Assembly: GCA_008125075.1 (NCBI GenBank) | Contig: VLTH01000001.1 | Coordinates: 403,497 to 467,496, forward strand | Source: Acetivibrio alkalicellulosi | GTDB taxonomy: Bacteria; Bacillota; Clostridia; Acetivibrionales; Acetivibrionaceae | Reading direction: 5' to 3' | DNA length: 64,000 bases | Part shown: positions 43,144 to 51,120 of the stretch, in pieces | Position numbering within the stretch: the first letter of the stretch is position 1 | How the letters are laid out: each line of letters starts with the position of its first letter | Translations under genes and position numbers: made by a program | Notes under the pieces: model-generated | Told to the model about the DNA's origin: nothing | Database searches by the model: none | The model's input: only the letters and a program-made list of their open reading frames with translations

Positions 43144-44037
43144 ATGGACTTTGAAATTATTGGAATTCGAGAAAACAGTGAATATCTAGAAAAAGCTATA
43201 GATTATTTTACTGAAAAATGGGGCATGGATAGAAGAATTTATGAAGACTGTATGAGTAATAGCATTACAGCAAAAAGCCCTCTTCCAAGATGGTTTTTGA
43301 TGTTAAACAATAATAAAATAATAGGTAGTTATGGTCTTATAACAAATGACTTCATAAGTCGTCAGGATTTATATCCATGGATTTGTGCTCTATATGTAGA
43401 AGAGAACTTTAGAGGCAATATGTTAGGAGCAAAACTTATAGAGCATGGTCGAATTGAAGCTGCAAAGTTAGGCTATAAAAAAATATATCTTAGTACTGAC
43501 CACAATGGTTATTATGAAAGGTATGGCTGGGTACATATAGGAAATGGTTTTCATCCATGGGGCGCAGAATCTAGAATATATGAGCACAACACAATAATAC
43601 TATCTTTAGCTAATAAAGAAGACTTTGAGGATATACTAAGTCTTCAAAAGCTTGCTTATAAAAGTGAGGCTGAGATTTATGGTGATTTTAGTATACCGCC
43701 GTTAAAGCAAACACTAGATGAATTATTAAAAGAAGGGGAAGATTCAATAATTCTAAAATATGTAGAGGATGGCAAAATAGTAGGATCTGTAAGGGCTATA
43801 GAAAAGAATGGAACTTGCTATATAGGTAGATTAATTGTACATCCTGATTATCAAAACAAAGGAATAGGAAAAAAGCTTATGTCAGAAATAGAAAAGCAGT
43901 ATAGCGGTTTAAGATATGAGCTTTTTACAGGACATCTAAGTAATAAAAATCTTGCAATATATAAAAAACTGGGTTACCATATTTTTAAGACTGAAAAGGT
44001 AAATGATAGGCTTAGTTTAGTTTATATGGAAAAGTAA
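43144..44037 (+). CDS. tandem GNAT N-acetyltransferase
   Basis: 297 residues from the ATG at 43144 (GAGGAGG site). Two GNAT domains lie in tandem. The first (about 1-145) has YVEENFRGNMLGAKLIEHG as its acetyl-CoA motif; the second (about 155-297) has VHPDYQNKGIGKKLMSEIE, a strong motif A. The second is probably the active one. Substrate unknown. Confidence 0.85.
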   Translation: MDFEIIGIRENSEYLEKAIDYFTEKWGMDRRIYEDCMSNSITAKSPLPRWFLMLNNNKIIGSYGLITNDFISRQDLYPWICALYVEENFRGNMLGAKLIEHGRIEAAKLGYKKIYLSTDHNGYYERYGWVHIGNGFHPWGAESRIYEHNTIILSLANKEDFEDILSLQKLAYKSEAEIYGDFSIPPLKQTLDELLKEGEDSIILKYVEDGKIVGSVRAIEKNGTCYIGRLIVHPDYQNKGIGKKLMSEIEKQYSGLRYELFTGHLSNKNLAIYKKLGYHIFKTEKVNDRLSLVYMEK

Positions 44038-44187
44038 AACATATTTTATAAAAGTTTTTATAGGCATAATACCCTTTCCCAGATGAACTGGAAAAGAAAA
44101 AACACGAGTACAAAATCAAACATCCATGTTATAATAATTAATAAATAGGTATTTGCTTTTTTATCAAATCCAGAGTTATTAACAAGG

Positions 44188-44442
44188 GTGAACGTATGGC
44201 ACAATGGCATGCGAATTCGTCACCGGGTAGACCAAAACAGTATCAAATTTTACAATGAACAAAATGTTCTTCACTTTGAAATGACAATGAATAATCCTAA
44301 GAAATATTTTATACACCGTCACACTGAAGGACAGGAAAAATCTGAATCTAAAAAATTATTACCTTTGCGCAAAGGAATAGCCGATATAAATGTTCGTGCA
44401 AAAGTTTCAAATGATAGAATTAATTGTTTTACTGAACATATC
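44188..44442 (+). pseudogene. C-terminal fragment of a transposase-like protein
   Basis: Reads VWHNGMRIRHRVDQNSIKFY, FEMTMNNPKKY and LPLRKGIADINVRAKVSND. From memory this belongs to the same large protein family as the N-terminal fragment at 49763-50389, though that fragment is on the other strand. The N-terminal two thirds are missing here, and after EHI the frame runs into unrelated sequence. Confidence 0.55.
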
Positions 44443-44444
44443 TT

Positions 44445-44687
44445 TTATATTTTGTTAACCTGTTTTAACTCATTTAAAAGATTTTTTACAACTCTTTCTT
44501 CATTTAACCTAAGATTATTTAAGCAGATTATTACTTTTTTTAGTATATCTTCATCTGTCGAGATGCAATATTTTATAACTAAATTATAAATGCTTTTTGC
44601 CTTTTTATTTATGTCTATATATAAATTTCTAATATTACTTGAGTGTAAAAAACTGTGTCTTTCCATATATTCAAGTCTTTTCAACAT
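44445..44687 (-). CDS. short helical ORF of unknown origin in a mobile-element region
   Basis: 80 codons, rich in Lys, Leu and Asn (KAKSIYNLVIKYCISTDED; NNLRLNEERVVKNLLNELK). It looks protein-like and helical, perhaps the end of a truncated gene. I see no ribosome binding site and no recognisable family. It may be spurious. Confidence 0.3.
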   Translation of the reverse strand: MLKRLEYMERHSFLHSSNIRNLYIDINKKAKSIYNLVIKYCISTDEDILKKVIICLNNLRLNEERVVKNLLNELKQVNKI

Positions 44688-44752
44688 ACAAACAGGATTA
44701 TTAGGTGCAGCGAAAGCAATTGAGGAGTTTGGTTATATAGGTAAAACTTTTA

Positions 44753-45004
44753 TTATATGCTTTGATGCTTTGAATATAACTTTGACAATTCGCTATTTGG
44801 CTCACCCTTGAAAAGAATGTGAACATGGTCTTTATCATGATTCCATTCTTGTAAGGCTATGTTATAGTTTGGACTGATATATTCAAATATTTCTTTTAGC
44901 CTATTTAAGATAGTCTCGTCAATCACTTTTCTGCGATACTTTATAACCAATACAAGATGATAATACATTAAGAATACTGAATGATTGTTATTGTCCAAAT
45001 TCAT
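44753..45004 (-). pseudogene. tnpA: truncated IS200/IS605 TnpA (Y1 HUH transposase)
   Basis: The 84-codon frame reads HSVFLMYYHLVLVIKYRRKV and, later, WNHDKDHVHILFKG, whose HVH is the HUH metal motif. Normal TnpA is about 130-150 residues with the catalytic Tyr near the C-terminus; that part is missing after NSELSK, so it should be inactive. It lies inside the binding-protein remnant. Confidence 0.75.
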
Positions 45005-45133
45005 TATTATACCTCTTTTTTTACTGTATATTACTGATTATATAATATGAATAGAGAAATGTCAAAAAGTGGCTTTGTAGTCACCGATTCATCTCCCGCC
45101 TATAGAGGAAGGAGACTTCTCAGCGGTTAGTTA
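44770..45133 (-). mobile_element. decayed IS200/IS605-type element
   Basis: Limits are inferred from where the binding-protein reading breaks and resumes. The upstream (left) end near 45080-45130 carries an imperfect hairpin (CACCG...CGGT around CTCC/GGAG), as in IS200/IS605 ends. No target duplication is visible, as expected for this family. Confidence 0.55.
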
Positions 45134-45327
45134 AAAAGGAATTGTTTACGCAGCAATAATGCAGGATACATTCGGGCAAGGTCATGATCCAGTAATTTAT
45201 CTATACAATATGCTAGTCACTGGGCAGAAACCAAAAAATGAAGTTATTTGGACACGTCTTGAAGTAGTAGATAAAAATAATGTTAATGACTTACTGTAGA
45301 TATTATTTCCCATAATTTTGTCGGTTT

Positions 45328-45349
45328 CACGCGCATAAAATCAAAGGTT
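45328..45349. repeat. second copy of the 22-nt string CACGCGCATAAAATC...
   Basis: Exact match to 28309-28330. It sits just after the binding-protein remnant; a small hairpin (GCTGAAAAT/ATTTTCAGC) follows. Confidence 0.55.
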
Positions 45350-45388
45350 GTATGCTGAAAATTATTTTCAGCATAGTTATAAAGTTAC

Positions 45389-45434
45389 TAGTGCCTCGCA
45401 ACAGAATTATTGTTCTTTAGTGTAGGAGGCACTA
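45389..45434. other. 9-bp inverted repeat downstream of the GH26 gene
   Basis: TAGTGCCTC (45389-45397) pairs with GAGGCACTA (45426-45434) across 28 bases. There is no good T-run; it may help end the minus-strand GH26 transcript. Confidence 0.3.
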
Positions 45435-45509
45435 ATATTACTTTAAAAATCGTCTTACATGTTGAATACTGTTTTAAAGTTCTTTTAATCCTTGTAATTA
45501 ATATAATAT

Positions 45510-46685
45510 TTAAACTGGTAATTTATCAATTATATTAAGTATATACCTTCTTAATAATACTGCATCTGTTGAGTCAACCTGACCATCACCATTTAAATCT
45601 GCAGATGTTTTAAATCTATTCTCTTCGTCTCTTGTATTAAATATCGCAATCCCCAAGATATATCTTTTTAACAATATATAGTCAGTAGAATCAATTTGAT
45701 CGTCATAATTTAAATCGCCATGTTTTACTAAAGGTGGCGTGCTAGTAGTTGGTGGTGTTACACTGCCAGCTACTGCATTTCTATATGCTTGCAAAGATGC
45801 ATTGCTTGAATCTATCCTCCAGTCAGTCTCTTTATTTTCACTAAACCATACTGAAGCAAATATCCTAGGATAAGATGTTCTTAACGTGTTAAAGGATTCA
45901 GTAATCCATCTCGCTTTGTCTCCACCTATTTCACTTGAAGCCCATTCTCCTAAGATTATAGGTTTATCAATTGTTATTAAAGCATTGTACGATTCTAAAA
46001 AAATCTCATCAAAGGTTTGCCATACACTTCCCCAGTCTTGCGTAGGCCCCCAATTGTAACCATCAATTGAAGTATAATCTACATAGTTATCACCAGGATA
46101 AAAATTAAGAAAGCTGGTACCTTGGCCCACATTAGAATGATTTATAGTATAAACCCATTTAACATTGTGGGCTCCCTGTTGACGAAAGATATCTACAATA
46201 CGCCTGAATGCTGTTATATAGGTTTGGTTAGTATTAATTCTTCCAGGATAGCCTACCGCCCAAGGATACCAATCCCCATTAGCTTCATGAAGTGGTCTTA
46301 TCCAAATTTCTCTGCCATAGTCCTTCATATTTGATGCCATTCTAGTTATATAAGAGTCTGCACGGCCATTGCTGATATCAACGGTATTATATTCCCATGG
46401 TTCCCATGTAATCATCAATACTGATCCGTTATTGTGGGCAGTATCTGCATAAGGTCTTATCCAGCTGAACTCGGTGGAAAAATTAACAAACTGATGAATA
46501 ATATCAAGTTTTCTTTGCTGCAATTCTTGGAATCTCTTAACCTCTGCTTGTGTAGGTTGTGTACCTACCCATGCACCAATTTTCAATTCGTTACTTCCTG
46601 TAATCCCCATACTTTGTGTTGGTATATAAATTATAGCTAAAAACATACTGAACACAATTAATGATATTAAAATCCTTTTTACCAT
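45510..46685 (-). CDS. GH26 beta-mannanase-type hydrolase with C-terminal dockerin
   Basis: Secreted cellulosomal enzyme, 391 residues. A signal peptide covers about residues 1-26 (ILISLIVFSMFLAIIYIP). The GH26 domain follows (about 35-310) with catalytic acid/base Glu in RPLHEANGDWYPW and nucleophile Glu in ILGEWASSE. A short Pro/Thr linker (PPTTSTPP) joins a type I dockerin with two calcium loops, GDLNYDDQIDSTDYILLKRY and ADLNGDGQVDSTDAVLLRRY. GGGAGG precedes the ATG. GH26 usually cleaves beta-mannan, though lichenase and xylanase members exist. Confidence 0.93.
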   Translation of the reverse strand: MVKRILISLIVFSMFLAIIYIPTQSMGITGSNELKIGAWVGTQPTQAEVKRFQELQQRKLDIIHQFVNFSTEFSWIRPYADTAHNNGSVLMITWEPWEYNTVDISNGRADSYITRMASNMKDYGREIWIRPLHEANGDWYPWAVGYPGRINTNQTYITAFRRIVDIFRQQGAHNVKWVYTINHSNVGQGTSFLNFYPGDNYVDYTSIDGYNWGPTQDWGSVWQTFDEIFLESYNALITIDKPIILGEWASSEIGGDKARWITESFNTLRTSYPRIFASVWFSENKETDWRIDSSNASLQAYRNAVAGSVTPPTTSTPPLVKHGDLNYDDQIDSTDYILLKRYILGIAIFNTRDEENRFKTSADLNGDGQVDSTDAVLLRRYILNIIDKLPV

Positions 46686-46892
46686 TACAAAATACCTCCC
46701 GTTAAAATAATAAAATGAAATATTGAACTATACATGCCAGTTAAAACCTTTTCACCCCCTGCTTAATGGACTTGAATTATATTAGTTTTAAAATACACTG
46801 AATATATATTTATATAAGGTTATACTCCTATAAATTGTGAAGGTAACGTTTTATATAGATATAAAAATAGAAAGTTTGGGTTTCAAGCCATT
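46686..46892 (-). promoter_or_regulatory. upstream region of the GH26 gene
   Basis: On the minus strand a TTACCT - 16 bases - TATAAC arrangement lies about 120 bp before the start, within ACGTTACCTTCAC...GAGTATAAC. It could be a weak sigma-A promoter or an ECF-type site for the adjacent sigma factor. I found no second copy of the motif before the GH74 gene. Confidence 0.3.
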
Positions 46893-46928
46893 AAAAAGAA
46901 CGCCTGTTTCATTAATGAAACGGCGCTC
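46893..46928 (-). terminator. terminator of the sigma/anti-sigma transcript
   Basis: On the minus strand GAGCGCC-GTTTCAT-TA-ATGAAAC-A-GGCGTTC forms a long stem with one bulge and a G-U pair, followed by TTTTT. GH26 is therefore transcribed separately. Confidence 0.75.
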
Positions 46929-46955
46929 TATAAGGTAAAAAGACAATAGGTTTTA

Positions 46956-48656
46956 TTAATTGTTTTGCTTCCAAAACTCACGTAGAGAATCAATTATAGG
47001 TTCATTATCAAGAAGTGAAACAGGTTCTATAACATTATCTTTGAGAAAATATTTTTCTAAAGCTGAAACAAAGTTATTTTCCTTGGCAGCTTGAGAAGCA
47101 TCTTCATAATTAAATACATATGACCCGTTTTTAAGAGTAATTTCATTTTGCCAATTAATATATTCACCATAAATGGCATTAAAACCAGTTTCCATACTTA
47201 CATATGAGCCTGCTGAAGCCTTATAGTGAAAGTAAGAGTACGATACACCGTATTTTTGAAAAATTGTGTGAACTGTTTCAAGCCACCTAAGACGCTTATC
47301 AATGCTATTTACTCGAGATATTCCATACTCAACTAGCATGGGTGAATTTCCAATGCCTTTTACCCAATTTGCACGATGTTCAACCTGTTCTTCCAGAGCA
47401 AAAGTATCAAAGTCATTAATGCCACTAGTCACAAAATCATAAGGCTCAAAAAAATGAAATAGATATACTATGTTAGGTTGTTTAACCTGAACAAAACCTC
47501 GTTCCCATATAATACCTTGGTCTCCATTGTCAACTTTATAGCTGTTTGTTATACTATCCCAGTATGGTTCTCCAGGATTAGCTTCTCGGCTGTTGTATTC
47601 AGGAACAAATATTATGCGTTTCTTGTCTATTTTACGTATTTCTTTGCATATATTATTCAATCTTTCAGTAAAAACTTCAATTCCACCATCTTCATCACTT
47701 GGCACTCTAGGTTGATTTATTATTCCATAACCTGCTACACTGGTAAAACCTTTCAATTCTTCAGCTATATATTTCCACATATTAATCCACTGAGAATAGT
47801 AGATATCATCTTCAAAGACAGATTTAATGCGAATAGAACCAGGCTTATACATTTCGTATAAATCATTTGTAGAATCCAGTCCAGGAGGAGCCATTAACAT
47901 AATAGCAGTATAAATTTCCATTGAAGCAAAATTATTAATATGGTTCTTAAGGCTGGCCATATTACTTGATCTATAAGGATTGTCTTCTGCAAAAAGCTCA
48001 TAGTTAATGCCATATAGAACAGTATTGCAGTCAAGATTTTTAATTCTCTCAAAATCATTTTCTGTTAAAACCCAAGGATCTTGTACTTGCGGGCGAACAA
48101 CAGGGTCTTTGCCTTCTATCCGAAGTTTTTCGGATACCCCTTCAACCCAATTACCCCAAAAGTTATTTGTAAGAGTAATACCGTTTATTTTAAAGGGTTT
48201 TCCGTCAGCTGTTATAATATCATGACCATTAGTTTGTAAAAAGTTCAGATTGGTTTCATTGGAATTAAAGTAGTCAACGTTTTTTTTATTGCCAACAATA
48301 TCCCAATCACTAATAAGTGCTTTGGAAACTAAAATAATTACTACAGCACATATTACAGCGACTGACCCTAATGAGTATTTAATGACAGGTTTTAGCTTTT
48401 CAAAATATTGCATTAATATGATATTTATTTTTTTCTTCTTATACCTATTACTATCAACTGAATTTAAAACTTGCTTATAAAAATTCTTGTTTACTTCGGG
48501 TTCTTTAACAATATATTTTTTTGATATCATAAGTGCCTCTAAGTATTCCTTACATTCTTTACAAGTACTAATATGTTTTTGAAGTTTTTTGTTTGTGTCT
48601 ATACTTACACTGTTTTCATCATAATTTATAATTTCCTTAAGAAAACTACATTTCAT
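46956..48656 (-). CDS. transmembrane anti-sigma factor with extracellular GH5-like sensor domain
   Basis: 566 residues. The N-terminal cytoplasmic part has the zinc anti-sigma motif HISTCKEC (His28, Cys32, Cys35). One membrane helix spans about 91-115. The outside part (about 135-530) is GH5-like: the acid/base position reads IINQPRV (Gln315 where NEP is expected), while the nucleophile Glu443 in PMLVEYG is kept. The layout matches the sigma24C/Rsi24C pair I recall from Clostridium thermocellum, where a GH5 module senses polysaccharide. Loss of the acid/base suggests binding without hydrolysis. It overlaps the sigma gene by one base. Confidence 0.9.
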   Translation of the reverse strand: MKCSFLKEIINYDENSVSIDTNKKLQKHISTCKECKEYLEALMISKKYIVKEPEVNKNFYKQVLNSVDSNRYKKKKINIILMQYFEKLKPVIKYSLGSVAVICAVVIILVSKALISDWDIVGNKKNVDYFNSNETNLNFLQTNGHDIITADGKPFKINGITLTNNFWGNWVEGVSEKLRIEGKDPVVRPQVQDPWVLTENDFERIKNLDCNTVLYGINYELFAEDNPYRSSNMASLKNHINNFASMEIYTAIMLMAPPGLDSTNDLYEMYKPGSIRIKSVFEDDIYYSQWINMWKYIAEELKGFTSVAGYGIINQPRVPSDEDGGIEVFTERLNNICKEIRKIDKKRIIFVPEYNSREANPGEPYWDSITNSYKVDNGDQGIIWERGFVQVKQPNIVYLFHFFEPYDFVTSGINDFDTFALEEQVEHRANWVKGIGNSPMLVEYGISRVNSIDKRLRWLETVHTIFQKYGVSYSYFHYKASAGSYVSMETGFNAIYGEYINWQNEITLKNGSYVFNYEDASQAAKENNFVSALEKYFLKDNVIEPVSLLDNEPIIDSLREFWKQNN

Positions 48657-49228
48657 TATAACTCCCCCTTCTTTCTTAGAATTTCCAACTTTTCTGCAAG
48701 AATGGTTTTTGCTCTATGGACTTTCATCTTGGCGGCTTCTTGTGAAATACACATTATATTGCCAATTTCTTTGTATGAAAAGTTTTTTAAATACTTTAGT
48801 ACAAAAGCTGTTTTTTGTTTTTCCTTAAGATTATCAATAACTTCAATTATTTTAGTGTAGTATTCTTTGCTTTCTATTAATAACTCTGGACAGTTATCAG
48901 AGCTTGAAATCTCTTCTATTAAATTATCAATAAAATAGTTTGAAGGTCTACATTTTCTTTTTTTATAGGAAGATTTAACTGTATTAACTGCAATACTGTA
49001 TACCCAAGTAGAAAAACTGTATTTGTTATTATATTTATACAAATTATTATATACCTTAATAAAGATTTCTTGAAGTATATCTTCTGTATCTTCTTTTGAG
49101 TTAATCATTTTATAAACAAAATTATATAACTGAACTTGGTAAGATTGTACCAAAACGGAAAAGGACTCCATATCGCCCCCATTTAATATCTTTGAAATCA
49201 ATATGTCTTCATGTTTCATTATTGTCAT
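48656..49228 (-). CDS. ECF-type RNA polymerase sigma factor
   Basis: 190 residues. Region 2 (about 20-90) has YKMINSKEDTEDILQEIFIKV and FSTWVYSIAVN; region 4 (about 130-180) has KTAFVLKYLKNFSYKEIG and EAAKMKVHRAK. It is co-translated with its anti-sigma factor and probably drives polysaccharide-degradation genes when the GH5 sensor finds its ligand. The start is ATG 49228 next to a GGGGGGG run, or an ATG nine bases later. A structured repeat sits 25 bp upstream and must be in or near its promoter. Confidence 0.92.
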   Translation of the reverse strand: MTIMKHEDILISKILNGGDMESFSVLVQSYQVQLYNFVYKMINSKEDTEDILQEIFIKVYNNLYKYNNKYSFSTWVYSIAVNTVKSSYKKRKCRPSNYFIDNLIEEISSSDNCPELLIESKEYYTKIIEVIDNLKEKQKTAFVLKYLKNFSYKEIGNIMCISQEAAKMKVHRAKTILAEKLEILRKKGEL

Positions 49229-49253
49229 GTCCCCCCCTTATATAACAACATAT

Positions 49254-49358
49254 TGCAGCAGAAGCTGCAATCATAGTAGTAAGTTCCGCTGTGATAAACA
49301 GAGGAACTATATCTTCTAAAGAGTTTGCTAAAAAAGCAAACTTTTCGAGAAGAGTATA
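49254..49358. repeat. structured repeat element, copy 2
   Basis: Close match to 32913-33022, including both hairpins (GCAGCAGAA.../TTCCGCTGTG, here with compensating or lost pairs, and AGTTTGCT/AGCAAACT). It too follows ACATAT. It lies directly upstream of the ECF sigma gene. Confidence 0.8.
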
Positions 49359-49762
49359 ATGAAAATGGATGCGATGTTCTTAAGAAACTACTAAGACTTT
49401 GCTTTTACTATTATAATATAATTTAGCCCATTATACAACAAAAATTCAACAAAAAAATCCATAATACCCTAAAGTTGCTTAAGTGATTAGCCCTGTACAT
49501 CGAGAATCCCAAGAGTTCAAATAAATTTATACGTTTATTTATACCCTTATAGAATAAACTTCTAATAATATTCAACAAATATGTTATTTGATTTACACTA
49601 TTATATTTAATCCATTTTATAACTATTATTCAATTATAGTGGTTTATTAGAATATAAGTATAAAATTTGGATATCAATTGTCCATATAATTCCTAAAAGA
49701 GTTTTAGCTGAAAATAAATTTGACATGCAAAAATCAAGAGATATATTGCATAATAAAACTAA
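49359..49762. other. intergenic stretch without a recognisable gene
   Basis: AT-rich, many stops in all frames, no clear promoter or repeat. It separates the sigma gene from the transposase-like fragment. Confidence 0.5.
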
Positions 49763-50389
49763 TTACAGATGAAAAGATGTAAAGGCCATCAAAATCTGTT
49801 TGAGTTGGTTGTTGAGTGGGTTGTGGGGTTGGTTGTGCAAAGCAGGATCATCTTTTGGAGTTACAAAGGTGTATAGTAATGAACACTTGATTAAGGCATT
49901 ATAAGGAGCCCACGTTTGAAGTCTTATGCTCATGAACCCATAGTCAATATGATCAAAGTAAAAATATAAATGTTTGCATCTTGATTTTTCAGCTTTCAAT
50001 TGAGGATAACCTGCTTTAGCATCATATTTTGAACGAAAAGTAGTACAAGATTCAAGACATGACCAAACTCCTATCAGTCCTTCTTTTATACCATGTTTTC
50101 TCTGTTCTTCATGTGCTAATTCTTCTTTTCTTATATTACAAGATGGAATATATATAATATCTTTACCACAAGCTTTTTGTGAATACTCATTTGCATTTTC
50201 AATAATTGCAGAAGATTGTTTTGTTACCCAATCCTTATAATTTTTATTTAGTACTTTTTGAGACATTAAAAATGACTGCATTCCTAGTGCATACGCTATA
50301 GGACGAAGATTTCCTTTAAAAATAATTCTATCAAAACCTTTAATAGTACCCTTGATTAATGACCCAAATCTATGTAATAATGTATCCAT
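49763..50389 (-). pseudogene. N-terminal fragment of a transposase-like protein
   Basis: 208 codons: FGSLIKGTIKGFDRIIFKG, IEGVWSC-like LIGVWSCLESCTTFR, and FMSIRLQTWAPYN are the family-like part (about residues 1-165). From memory, the full proteins are several hundred residues and continue to a RHW...RKGIADI region like the one at 44188-44442. After WAPYN the sequence changes character (DDPALHNQPHNPLNNQLK) and stops, so this is truncated or fused. The start has GGAGCAACGC upstream. Confidence 0.55.
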
Positions 50390-50496
50390 GCGTTGCTCCT
50401 TATCTTTATTTTTTTTATTGGTAAATTAATTATAAGTGATTAGCAACGCATTTTTCAACTATTCAAATAAAGTTCGGGTATAGTTCTGTTAGTAGT

Positions 50497-50590
50497 ATTA
50501 TTAATTGTAAGGTTAATTACAAACTCATCTCTGTACGCCGTGTCCTCTTCAAGTATGTCGAAATTATTAATTGTAAGGTTAATTACAAAC
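50497..50590. repeat. pair of 28-bp direct repeats spaced 66 bp (CRISPR-like, two units)
   Basis: Identical 28-bp units at 50497-50524 and 50563-50590, beginning ATTATTAATTG and ending TTACAAAC, each with an internal dyad (TTGTAA/TTACAA). The 38-base interval is less AT-rich than its surroundings. The 66-bp period would fit a type I-B CRISPR unit, but only two repeats and no cas gene are present. Confidence 0.4.
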
Positions 50591-50794
50591 CCATTATTAA
50601 GAAGCAGTGAGGAAATAAGAAACAACTTATTTGAAGCGTTACCAAGAGGAACAAAAATGGATGATGTTCTAAAACATATTGAAAGCAAAAAAGGATGTGA
50701 AATAGACTGGATAAACAATGATACAGGTTTTTCCTACACACCTCAAAGAGGAGAACCAATAGGTGGTAAGGATAGAGTAATAGGGGAAAATTAA
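50588..50794 (+). pseudogene. C-terminal protein fragment of unknown family
   Basis: The frame reads SSEEIRNNLFEALPRGTKMD, HIESKKGCEIDWINND and PQRGEPIGGKDRVIGEN before a stop. It looks like genuine coding sequence but begins inside the direct-repeat region without a start signal, so it is probably truncated. Family not recognised. Confidence 0.4.
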
Positions 50795-51120
50795 TAAGAG
50801 TTTTCTTCACATTAAGTAAACACATCTATTTAACTATATGAAGCTTTAATCATAATTTTAGAAAGTATTATTTAATAAATATGTGTCCATAAAATAAAGG
50901 GATATACTCGAAAATATATAAGACTAATTTTCAGTGTTGTTTTTATAAATTAATATGTAAAACAATGGACAGCAAATCCATGTTTAAATAATTAAATGTA
51001 AAAAAGGAGGAGATTAAAAATTTTTAAATGTAGGGTTGAAAAGTTTTGAGGAAAGGAGAGAAGCTTTTATAATTTTAAAAGGGTATTATTAAAAAATATA
51101 AGTATTGGGGGTTATTTTTA
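50795..51120 (+). other. upstream region of the GH74 gene
   Basis: No gene. Purine-rich segments (AAAAAGGAGGAGA; GAGGAAAGGAGAGAAGC) precede the gene, whose own site is GGGGGTT. No promoter stands out. Confidence 0.4.

Larger units (their letters stand above)
44692..45299 (+). pseudogene. C-terminal remnant of a sugar-type periplasmic binding protein, split by an IS remnant
   Basis: Left piece (44692-about 44769): TGLLGAAKAIEEFGYIGKT then FIICFDA. Right piece (about 45134-45299): KGIVYAAIMQDTFGQGHDPV, then TRLEVVDKNNVNDLL and a stop. Placed together these give the last about 80 residues of an ABC sugar-binding protein of the ribose/rhizopine type, with about nine residues lost at the junction. 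The first three quarters of the gene are absent. Confidence 0.65.

Noticed and set aside
50455-50718. Minus-strand 87-codon frame containing a repeated FVINLTINN peptide
   Set aside because: The peptide repeat is only the translation of the 28-bp direct repeats; the rest does not look like protein.
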